This document shows, one piece after another, positions 24,454-34,139 of a stretch of 64,000 bases of DNA. The DNA is taken from positions 37,064,987 to 37,128,986 of the forward strand of contig CM063500.1 of NCBI GenBank assembly GCA_032207245.1. The letters run 5' to 3'. A model generated the notes under the pieces. That model was given only the letters and a program-made list of their open reading frames with translations. It was not told the origin of the DNA and made no database searches. Positions within the stretch are counted from its first letter, which is position 1. Each line of letters starts with the position of its first letter. Made by a program: the position numbers and the translations under genes. The DNA is from Pardosa pseudoannulata (lineage: Eukaryota; Arthropoda; Arachnida; Araneae; Lycosidae).

Positions 24454-25351
24454 CACTGAAGAACCAAAATATTATGACGAAACCAACATTTTGCAATGAA
24501 CTCTCCTGGATGACGTGGCAGGCACATGGTGAGGTGGAAGTGGTATTTAATTACAGGAGAGTCTGAAGGATCATTATTTCACTTACTTCTGTGTATGACG
24601 GGAGAGTCTGTGGTTCTAAGATATTTTGATAGAGGGCAGATTGTAGTGCTCGAAGGCTCGGAACAAGTATTTCCGAAACTGCACGACTCGTGGGTTGTTC
24701 GCAATCTACAGTTTTTAGCACTTATGCAAAGTGGATGAATGACGGTGAAACCAGTAGTAGACAACACCGTATTGGACGTCCACAGGCTATCAAAGAAAAA
24801 GGTCATCGGAGTCTTCGACAAAACCGGATCCAGGCAGTGGCTCAGCGGACAACCCAATACAATGCAAGGCCAAGTGGAATAGTATCGAAACACACTGTTC
24901 AGAGGACAATGTTGGATATGGGGCTACAAAGCAATCGTCCCACTTGTGTGCCTTTGCTGACCAAGCATCATCGACAACTGCGCTTACGCTGGGCCCGAGA
25001 ACATCGCGACTGATCCATGGATCAGTGGGATAGAGTAGCCTGGTCAGATGAATCACGGTTTGTCATTCATCACGCCGATGGTTTTCTCAGGATACGCCGG
25101 CTTCCAGGAGAACAGTTGCTCCCAAAATGTTCAGTAGGTCATACACAAGCCGGTGGCTCAGAGTTCAAAAACCATCAATTCACAATAACTCAAATTTGCG
25201 TAAGCCTTGCTTAAACATCTGGTACCATCTGTGTCCGGTCATCTACAAACGACTTGTGATATCCATCTCAAGGTGAGATGAAGCTGTGTTGCGAGCCAAA
25301 GGTGGGCCAACTCGTTATGGATAGTGGTCATAAAGTTTTGGCTCTTGAGTT
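24454..25351 (+). mobile_element. Tc1-like element, internally deleted, ~0.9 kb
   Basis: The ends are inverted: CACTGAAGAACCAAAATATT on the left and, as reverse complement, AACTCAAGAGCCAAAACTTT on the right. Each is next to a TA dinucleotide (24452-24453 and 25352-25353), the Tc1/mariner target. Comparison with the related copy at 55505-56535 shows one clean internal loss between CACAAGCCGGT and GGCTCAGAGTT, near 25153, which removed about 0.4 kb including two of the three catalytic residues. Confidence 0.88.
24619..25160 (+). pseudogene. Tc1-like transposase, N-terminal half
   Basis: After a frameshift near 24640-24650 one frame runs through two helix-turn-helix-type segments. ETARLVGCSQSTV with YAKWMND is the paired-like DNA-binding region, followed by a GRP motif (IGRPQAIKEK, AT-hook-like linker) and HTVQRTM. 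The first catalytic Asp lies in VAWSDESRF (GAT at 25047-25049). A TGA at about 25011-25013 replaces what is a Trp codon in the related copy at 55505-56535. The protein stops making sense after HTQAGG, where the deletion joins the 3' flank, so the second Asp and the Glu are gone. An intact Tc1-like transposase is usually about 340 residues. This copy is dead but could respond to a transposase in trans because both ends are present. Confidence 0.88.
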
Positions 25352-25353
25352 TA

Positions 25354-26520
25354 AATATATACTCAAATTTCATATTTAAAGAAACCTTGTAATTTAGTTA
25401 CGCTCACGACAAGCCTTGATTATAAGCAACCTTACGATTATACCTTACGATTATAAGCAAAGTTTGAATTTTTTTTAATGTCATACTGTTCGATAACATT
25501 AAAATTAATTCATTAATTCCAGTTTAACATGGAAAAAATCCTTTTAACGTTAAATAAGATTCGTAAGAGACAAATTATTAACATGTACATTACTAATATT
25601 AAAGCCAATTTCTGAATTAATTTCTATATGTTTCATTGTTCATTTAAAAGCATTTCAAAAATTTTTCCTTTGAAAGAATTTAACTTTTTAGTAATTCTTG
25701 AAAATCTTAAATTTCATATCAAAAATAACTCCTTCAGAAATATTTTATATCATGCTTCTTTTTTTTTATTTATTAAGAAAAAATATCAGATTTACAGAAT
25801 AAAATATTATTACTGAAAGCATTATAAAGTTATTTAATAAAAGTTTGATTTAATTAAACATATCGTAAATATTAATTATCATTTCACTGTAAAAATATTT
25901 TTGAGGATTATGACTAATAATCTATTTAAAGCAATTATTTTAATAGATAATCTATTTCACTTTCCATTATATTTTGCAATTTCTCTTGTCTGAAATTACA
26001 ATTTCTAAAAGTATTATATTTTCCGTCTCATGTGTAGTAAATTCGGGGAGTAGATTTCGTAATTTGATATAGATTTTAATTAAATTATTTTGCGATTGGT
26101 AATTTAAATAAAGTTCTATGTCTCAATTTGCTGTCGAATAACACAATTGGAGATTTCTTATTCAGCAATTATTCTTGCGACATAATGAAAAAGTTATACG
26201 GTTATTTGGCAGTTCTAATTCAGTAATATTCTTTTTTTAGTAAATTACAAATGAAAATAATACTTTAAGATCTGATATAACTGTATTATCTTTCAGCAGT
26301 TGCGTATGACATTTAAATCTGAAAAACAAGATTGAGTTAAATTTTACAAATTAACTTATTGTAAAACCGCTTATTAAAGTTTGAATTTATTCCACATAGA
26401 GGTTTTAGGAATCGGAGAATTAATATTTTCGCATATAATATGATATAAAATTAGCTATAAGATATAGAGTCATGGGTAGTTATATTTAATAATATCTTTA
26501 ACAATCAATCGGATGTATAT
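25354..26520. other. AT-rich sequence, nothing recognised
   Basis: No element ends or credible coding region. The 62-codon frame at 25628-25816 is Phe/Lys/Ile-rich and looks like chance. Confidence 0.5.
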
Positions 26521-26524
26521 AAAA

Positions 26525-27602
26525 GTAATATAAAATGAAATAATCAATTGCTGCAAAACTAAAAGATTATCTTTAGAATTTTTTTTATCTCAAACATAGT
26601 ATAAATAAATATTTAATAAAATGATAATTTCTTATAATTAAAAAATGCAGTTTGAAAATATTAATGAATAACTTTAAACTTTATGTATTAGTATGTACAA
26701 ATATTCATTTACTCTTTTATAGGGAAAAGATATGATTAGTACGAAAAATATTACTTTTTTCTCTAGAAATATTTGAAATGAAACTTTTTAAAAATATATA
26801 ATTGGCCAGTGTAAACACAATCTTTTAAAATGAAAATGTCAAATACAGTTCCTTGTATTGACATAATATTAATATAAAATGAAATAATCAATTGCTGCAA
26901 AACTAAAAGATTATCTTTAGAATTTTTTTTTATCTCAAACATAGTATAAATAAATATTTAATAAAATGATAATTTCTATTTATTGTAAATACATATAACT
27001 AGAAAAATCAGTTTGAAAATATTAAGAAATAAATTTGAACTTTATGCATCATTACGCTAAAATATTCATTTACTCTTTTATAGGGAAAAGAAATGATTAG
27101 TACGAAAAATATTACTTTTTTCTCTAGAAATATTTGAAATGAAACTTTTTAAAAATATATAATTGGCCAGTGTAAACACAATCTTTTAAAATGAAAATGT
27201 CAAATACAGTTCCTTGTATTGACATAAAATATTGATATCAAATGAAATAATCAATTGCTGCAAAACTAAAAGATTATCTTTAGAATTTTTTTTTATCTCA
27301 AACATAGTATAAATAAATATTTAATAAAATGATAATTTCTAAAATTCTCATTTTAATAAAAGAGTAATAAGAAAATGCAGTTTGAAAATATTAATGAGTA
27401 ACTTTAAAGTTTATGTATTAGTATGTAAAAAATATTCATTTATTGCTTCATAGGGAAAAAATGATAATTAAGAGGAATATTACTTTTTTCTCTAGAAATA
27501 TTTGAAATGACACTTTTTAAAAATATATAATTGGCCAGTGTAAACACAATCTTTTAAAATGAAAATGTCAAATACAGTTCCTTGTATTGACATAAAATAT
27601 TA
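26525..27602. repeat. Tandem triplication, ~345-363-bp unit
   Basis: The block GAAATAATCAATTGCTGCAA begins at about 26537, 26881 and 27244. Each unit also carries TTTTTCTCTAGAAATATTTG and ends in GTTCCTTGTATTGACATAA. The central part (AAAATGATAATTTCT onward) is more diverged than the two ends, suggesting unequal conservation or conversion. No coding potential. Confidence 0.9.
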
Positions 27603-27946
27603 AAGCATCCCATTTGTTCAAATTTGAATATCAGACTAGCTTGATGAAGTAATATAAAAATGAAGTTAGTTCATCGCATTTATATTTATACTGGTAAATT
27701 CTTAAGATAAAGAAAAATTTATCCTAGATATCATCTGATATTAAAGATAGTTCGGAGGATAACTTTTTAATCGAAAATGACTTGAAGAATCTATATGCTT
27801 CTACAGAGGCTATTCACACATTTTTAGACGATTTTAGTTAGGGGTATTAAAAATTGTTTTGTTGCAAAATAAATAACTGCAATTATACTATGTTTTTAAA
27901 AGTCAAAATTATGGTCTGCTGTTTGAGAGCTTTGTTTTTATTCAAA
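27603..27946. other. AT-rich spacer
   Basis: No feature is seen. It may hold the lost 5' end of the adjoining mariner-like element, but no inverted repeat was found. Confidence 0.4.
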
Positions 27947-28740
27947 ATGGAGTTTTTACCAAAGCAGTGGTTTGAAGGCTATATTTATGCTCTTACCGAA
28001 AAAAAATATTCATATTCCGTTATCCAAAAACGATTGGAGAGTCTTGATTTTATGATATCTAAAGCGTCGATCGGTAATATCGTCAAAAAGAAAGGAAAAA
28101 ACGTCAAATTGCAACTTCAAGGGGGACAAAAATTCCAAAAAAGTATCCAATGAAAAAACGAACATCTTCGACTATTGCAAAGGTACGTTCTTTAATGTTA
28201 AAAAAATCCACCTAGTCAAACGGCAGTTAAAAGATACTTAAAATGTTGTAAACAGATCTTTGTAACCAAAATAATAAACGTTGATTTAAATCTTAAAAAA
28301 GCGAAAAAACGCAATGTGGATCGTCTTTCCCTAAAGCATATTTCTGGACGCAGGGCGGCCGAACTATGGCCGATTGGATAGGGTGCTAGCCTTCAGTACC
28401 GGGCAAAACAGTAGACCATAGCACTCCAAACCAAACCTGGATGCAGGTTACGCTGCAGAATTCAGTTTCAGAAACATTTATCGCAAAAAAAGAAAACAAT
28501 TGTCACAATAGATGAATCATGGGTGTATTTAAATGATTGCAAAAAAAAGAGCCATTTATTATCATAAAAAGGGAGAAAAGAATTAAGTACGTGGTTCAAC
28601 GAATCAAAAGAAAGTTTTTTTAGGAAAATCATGATTGTTGCTCATTTTTCATATAATGGGAAATTAAAAATAAACAAATTTGACAAACTGTCAAGTTTAA
28701 CTCTAAATACTACCAGAAATATATTTTATCGCTAATTTTT
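27947..28740 (+). pseudogene. mariner-like (IS630-Tc1-mariner) transposase, broken by a SINE
   Basis: The first frame gives MEFLPKQWFEGYIYALTEKK then KYSYSVIQKRLESLDF and SKASIGNIVKKKGK, an N-terminal helix-turn-helix region. A shifted frame continues KKRTSSTIAKVRSLMLKK, and a further one IINVDLNLKKAKKRNVDRLS. After the SINE (28355-28437) the frame resumes with TIVTIDESWVYLNDCKKK, whose Asp (28511-28513) fits the first catalytic residue, followed in another frame by KGRKELSTWFNESKESF and MIVAHFSYNGKLK. The second half of the DDE/D domain is missing, as the sequence runs into (AT)n. There are several frameshifts and stops. The family call is by recognition of this block order and is fairly secure; the exact subfamily is not. 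Confidence 0.75.
28355..28437 (+). mobile_element. Truncated tRNA-derived SINE with target duplication
   Basis: The insert starts GCGGCCGAACTATGGCCGAT and ends AGCACTCCAAACCAAACC. It is flanked by TGGACGCAGG (28345-28354) and TGGATGCAGG (28438-28447), a 10-base duplication with one mismatch. It has the 5' tRNA-like part and the 3' tail but lacks the middle, including the B box. It splits the mariner-like pseudogene, so it inserted after that element. Confidence 0.82.
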
Positions 28741-28774
28741 CTGAATGAAATACCATCGCTTTACAGTGCCATCA

Positions 28775-28794
28775 ATCTATGTATATATGTATAT

Positions 28795-28885
<91 letters not shown>

Positions 28886-28991
28886 TATATTCCCTGTTGT
28901 CAATGTTATAATTAATAAGGAACAATTATCTTATTCATATATTTTTGTGTCAAAACACCTATTTTCCTCTACTGTATATATATAAAATGCA

Positions 28992-29047
<56 letters not shown>

Positions 29048-29141
29048 CCTGTTGTGAATGTTATGATCAATAAGGAATAATTATCTTATTCAAATCTTTT
29101 TGTGTCAAAACACCTATTTTCCTCTACTGTATATAAAATGT

Positions 29142-29215
<74 letters not shown>

Positions 29216-29300
29216 CATATATATATATATATATATGTAAATGTATATATACATATATATATATATATCTATATATACACACACACATATATATATATAT
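28775..29300. repeat. (AT)n tracts with two copies of a ~105-bp island
   Basis: Three AT tracts are separated by two near-identical islands (about 28889-28993 and 29044-29140), each beginning TTCCCTGTTGT and containing TGTGTCAAAACACC and TTTTCCTCTACTGTATAT. The whole block looks like a duplicated unit of microsatellite plus island. Confidence 0.9.
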
Positions 29301-29992
29301 AAGAATTTTTAAACATGCTCTTCAATATTAAATATTCATAAATAATTCAAACAGATTCTCAAAATTTAAGGCGACTTATTATAGTCAAGCTTAATTTTTA
29401 TAAAAAAAATATTTACTGAAGGTAAAAGAAAAGCGTTTAACGTCAACTAATTCCTTTTACCAATATCTGGGATTAAATTTTGAAGCTACACAAAGAAAAT
29501 AATTATTTTAATAAATATAATTGTCCTGTTATGCTAATTTAATACTTATTTACCGTATGAAAGAGGATTTTCGTTTTTAGCAAAAAATATATTTTCACAT
29601 CTAATAAGATTACGCTGCAACATCTACAGATTTAAAAAAAGCAACATAAATAAATTATATATAAGCTTATGTAATATAAAATTCTAAACAAGATTAAAAA
29701 TTCATTCACGTATAAATATATTATAAAATAAGGAAAAAGAATTACAAAAGTTTTCTATTTAGAATATTAAGTATAGGGTAAAAATACATTATGCAAAAAT
29801 ACGAAAAATGCTTAATTCTGCATTATCTACTATAATCCATATCGCTGCATAATTTTATTCTATCTACATTTTTTTAATAGTTATTTCTTCCCATTTATAT
29901 CATTAACGGATAGTTTACACTTATTAAACTTTTAATGCTGGAGTCAATTATGTCGAATACATAGGGATGAATATCTGAAGTACTAGCATATA
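29301..29992. other. AT-rich sequence
   Basis: No gene is seen. From about 29895 to 29992 it is the left flank of the Helitron insertion site and is duplicated at about 33035-33116. Confidence 0.5.
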
Positions 29993-30696
29993 GCCCGTCA
30001 TATGACGGCAGTAAAATTTTTAATTTTCCAGAATTGTAAAGTACCCTATGAGGCAGGTGAAAAAAGGTTTGTATTTTAGCTGAGAATTATCTTTCAACAA
30101 AAATAATCGATTAAAATTATCACATATGTACCTTATCTATTAAGCCAAATATAAAAGAAATTTACTTACTTAATATCTAAGTTTAGTGATAAAACCAATG
30201 GAAATAATGCCGAAGATATTTAAGTCATCTAAAATAAATGATTAAATGAGATGGTTAAAGGAATGACGTCATAACGCTAGAAAAAAAATGTTATCTTTAC
30301 CTATTTATTATGTGATAAATTGATAAATTTAATCGCCTGCTCTTAAAATAGGGCTTGATATAACGCCATTAAACGCTCGAAAGTGGCGACGGGGAGGATT
30401 TCGAACGGTTTAAAGATGACAGTAATTTTTGCTTTGATACGAAACTTATTCATGTCAATTTTAGAATCTACAGTTTAGGAAAAGATAAACTTTACTCGCT
30501 TTGAAATTTGCCAATCCTAACTCATCAAGAATTCAATATGGATGCTCTATCCATTACAGTTCTAACCGCTTCATAAATTCGAAGACAGATGGACAGATTA
30601 CTTAGGCTATTATCACATAACCAGAAGAAAGATTAAGAATAGAAAACATGAAATGTTTATATGGCCACGAACATCCGTACAACTGTACAAAAAATA

Positions 30697-31963
30697 GGGG
30701 AGAGTGGCTCACCTTGGGACACTTTTTTTCTTTCTTTTTTCTAATTTTTTGATATTAATGAATTATTGTCAAAATTTTACCTAATATTATTTTAACCTTT
30801 GCCTACATTATTAAATAGTTTTTAATCTCATATCCATTATAGAAAAATTAAAAAAAATATTTAATAAACTTATACTTTGTCCCAAGGTGTACTACCTGGT
30901 GGCTCACCTTGGGACAATCAAAAATAGATGTGAAAAATTCAATTGGAATTATTTATTCAAAAAAATAAAAGTATTTCAAGTAATAAACATAATTATTAGA
31001 AATTAATATTTTCTAATTTTGTTTACAAAACAACAAATAAATTAGTTGATTAATACAAATTAGTTGAAAGCACAAATTAAATTAACAAATTTTATATTTA
31101 ATTGTAGTCAATTCTTTGGAATCAAATACCAAACCCAAAGAACGTTCGGTACTTTTCTCTGGGGATTTCGGTTTTAATAAAATATCATTTATATTTACAT
31201 AAGATTTGTCCTCTTTTTCAGGATAAATAAATGTCAGTGATTGATTTAGTCGTCTCAAAAAAGATAACTCGCATTCCTCGCCGTCAGTTTTAATATGGGG
31301 ATTCAGGGTGGTTTTACTAACATTGTAGACTGCAACAGCTTCCCTAAAAGACATTTCACCTGAAAAGTTTTTGCAGCAGCTTTCTGAATATTGTCTGCAC
31401 GAACTGCTTCAGTTTTTAGATATTCTTTACTTCAAATCCTTGCCATTGTTAAGCCTAGTAAGTTCCTAAAAGAAGAATTAACTATTAATAAACACAGGTT
31501 ATGTAGGTTAAATAAAAGAATATTTTAAATGCAATAACTTTTTGTAAAAATATTTGAAATAAAAGTTAGCTAGGTTTATCTTCTGTCCCAAGGTATACCA
31601 TACACGCTCTATGAAATTTTAGAATGGCATGCTCTTAGGCTTAGCACCAGAACAATTACTATACATCAGTTTTATAGAGAAACCTTTAAATTTCATTATA
31701 ATACCTTTTATTTCAAAATATTTTCCTTAAAAATCCACATTACAACTTATCAAAATATTACATGAAAGTTACTAGACATGTGCTGAAAATAAAAATCTTA
31801 ATAAATCCTTACCTGCTTCATCAATAGAATCAAAACACATCTGACAAGTTGACTGTGCTGATATCTATCTGCATCTACAAGAGCTAAGAGTTAATTTAAA
31901 ATTTAGGGCAAAAAATTAAGCTGTCCCGAGGTGTACTGTGTCCCAAGGTGAGCCACTCTTCCC
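30697..31963 (-). mobile_element. pogo-like DNA transposon derivative, 1,267 bp
   Basis: The terminal inverted repeats are GGGGAGAGTGGCTCACCTTG on the left and, as reverse complement, GGGAAGAGTGGCTCACCTTG on the right. TA flanks both (30695-30696 and 31964-31965). Extra copies of GTCCCAAGGTGTAC and GGCTCACCTTGGGAC form a palindrome at about 30878-30916, and a third lies near 31584. A short minus-strand frame resembles the N-terminal Psq helix-turn-helix of pogo/Tigger transposases. The DDE region is absent. Confidence 0.8.
31082..31440 (-). pseudogene. pogo/Tigger transposase N-terminal remnant
   Basis: The frame at 31082-31354 begins MSFREAVAVYNVSKTTLNPH, which has the Psq-type helix-turn-helix pattern (M-S-F-R-x-A then V-S-K-x-T-L) of pogo transposases. 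The piece just upstream in another frame (EYLKTEAVRADNIQKAAAKT) fits the first helix of the same domain, so a frameshift separates the two. The following ~60 residues have no match I recognise. No DDE catalytic residues or CENP-B-type domain remain. It is a relic of an internally deleted element. Confidence 0.65.
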
Positions 31964-32502
31964 TAATAAAAATCATAAAGAGTTCGAAAAAATAGTAAAA
32001 ATTGAAAAATAATAAAACAACTTTAAAATTCATAAAACAGCTTTAGGAATAAGAATTTAAAAGAAGGAGCAGAAAATATTAAATTATAATAGACATTTAG
32101 AAAAATTTGGATGCGTCAGGGATATAATTGTCTACCCGAGAAGTACGACGATTAAACAGTGAGACACGCTATCGGAAGTGCCACGCCTACACAAAATAAA
32201 GGAGCTAATTAGAGTATATGAAGGTCGAGTAAAAACAGTCCAGTTTAAATATTACGCTCCGTCCTCGCCACATTGTCAAGAATGAATTTAGTATAGAATA
32301 AGAGGGAGAATAAGGCTTGGAATGATAACACTGAATGCTCGAAAAGGTGGGATGGGGTGAATTTCGCACTCGCTTTGAACTTTGCTAACCCTAATGCATA
32401 AAAAATCCAATATGGATACCTTTATCCATTCCAGGTCCAACCGCTTCATAAATTCGTGGACAGACGGACAGATGGGCATACAACTTTGTTATTATACAGG
32501 GA

Positions 32503-33010
32503 TAATTTAATACATACTGCTCATATTAAGGAAATGTGCAATTTAAACAACTTTGAATCTTAGAGCATATTTCAGATATGCCAACATTCAGGCACCTCTG
32601 TAAGAGCAACAATATTTTATAATTTAAAATTTAACATGCTACCCATGAATCACAAGGATATACAATTTACGTATATAATAGACTAAACAAAACAACCTAA
32701 ACAACTTAAACATAATTAAATATTTAATCGAGCAAATTAAATTAAAATAAAATTACAGTAGTAATTTATAAAGGGTGAATTAAAATTTAAGCGTAATGTA
32801 GAACACAAATAGCATACATATTTGCAGCAAGTTTAATTTTCTATGGATAATATATTGTTATAACAAATTTGACTCTACAAACTTGCAGCTAATTCCAGCA
32901 ATTTAGAAGGAACATAAATTCGACCACTCCTTTGCAACTCTATTTTGCTGCAAAACTGTGACAATCTTGGCATGGCAACCTTGATGACAGTTTGCAGGTT
33001 TGCGCAGTAA
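32503..33010. repeat. Direct duplication, copy 1 (with 29895-29992)
   Basis: The sequence from AATTTAATACATACTGCTCA to the TTTTGCTGCAAAACTGTG region matches 33117-33560 in order. Together with 29895-29992 it is one host unit split by the Helitron. No coding region is seen. Confidence 0.85.
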
Positions 33011-33034
33011 ACTATTTTCCCTTTTCCTTTATAT

Positions 33035-33660
33035 CGTCATCAGATCGTCCACACTTATTAAACTTTTAATTCTAGAGTCAATTATGTCTAATACATAGTG
33101 ATGAATATCTTAAATATAATTTAATACAGACTGCTCATACTAAGGAAATATGCAATTTAAACAATATTGAATGTTAAAGAAAATTCCAGACATGCCACAT
33201 TCTGGCGCCTCTGTCAGGAACAAAACTTATTTTAGGATTGAAAATTTAACATGCTACCCATGAAGCACACGCATATGCAATTTACGTATTTAATAGAATA
33301 AACAAAATAACCTAAACAAATTAAACATAATTAAGTATTTAATCAAAGAAATTAAAATAAACATACACTAGTAAAGGGTGAATTAAAATTTAAGCATAAT
33401 TTATAACCCAGATAGCATGCATACTTGCAGCAACTTTGATTTTTTCTGGATAATATTTTGTCGCAAAAAATTTGACAAGACAAACTTGCAGCAAACTCCT
33501 ACCAATTATAAGTAACATAAAGCGACTACTCCTTTGCTACGTTATTTTGCTGCAAAACTGTGGCAACCTTGTCATGACAACCATGAAGCAAGTGAAAATT
33601 CTTAGACTTCCTGCAGTCGCCTTTCAAAATTGTAAATTTGTCATGCTGAACTAGCGGCAT
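33035..33660. repeat. Direct duplication, copy 2 (unoccupied site)
   Basis: Uninterrupted version of the unit, with the empty Helitron site at 33116|33117. The 60-codon frame at 33472-33654 is not conserved in copy 1 and is not a gene. Confidence 0.85.
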
Positions 33661-34139
33661 GTGCCTGCAAACTAAAGTTGCTATCTGGGATGTAATGTCA
33701 AAAATGGAATTAAATGCTACTATTTTAAACTTTTTGTTACCTTTTTAGAGTAGAATATTGTTTATAATTCTTATGATTGCAATAAAATAAAGAAACATTA
33801 AGCATTGTTATACATTTCTTTAACTGCACCCGTTAGCAATTTTCTTTTTGTTAGGTGTGCCCAAAAGGGGAATAATGTTAAGAACCTCTAGCAGGTTGAT
33901 CAAACAGCCGGTAACTCCTGTAAAATTTAGCTGCAGATCAGTTCTAGATCATTGCGCCTTCCCTTGTTTGGTGTGGATATGGGTGTGAACACTATAATTT
34001 GACTTAATTAGACCAAAGACCAGACTTTGAATACGTATAAAAAAATTGAAGTTTCTATCAAAATTTTGATTACTATAGTTATTTATTAGTATATAGTTAT
34101 TGGTTATTTACAGTTTGCAGGCTTTGATAGCAAGACTGC
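33661..34139. other. AT-rich sequence, nothing recognised
   Basis: No element ends or credible coding region. Short phrases such as TTTGCTGCAAA recur from here to 36560. Confidence 0.4.

Larger units (their letters stand above)
29993..32502 (-). mobile_element. Non-autonomous Helitron with a nested pogo-like element
   Basis: On the minus strand it begins TCCCTGTATAATAAC (ending at plus position 32502) and ends with the hairpin CCGTCATATGACGG, a short spacer, and CTAG (plus 29993-29996), between host A and T. The diverged paralogue at 33101-33125 is unoccupied and its flanks match the joined sequence. Removing the nested pogo element leaves about 1.24 kb. A further internal terminus-like sequence (ACTTAGGCTATTATCACATA, near 30600-30625) suggests a composite of two Helitron copies. 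The part at 32185-32502 matches 3115-3511 of the first Helitron. Confidence 0.82.

Noticed and set aside
26525..27602. Considered as a CRISPR-like or direct-repeat array
   Set aside because: Three ~350-bp units in a eukaryotic AT-rich context; no short repeat-spacer structure.
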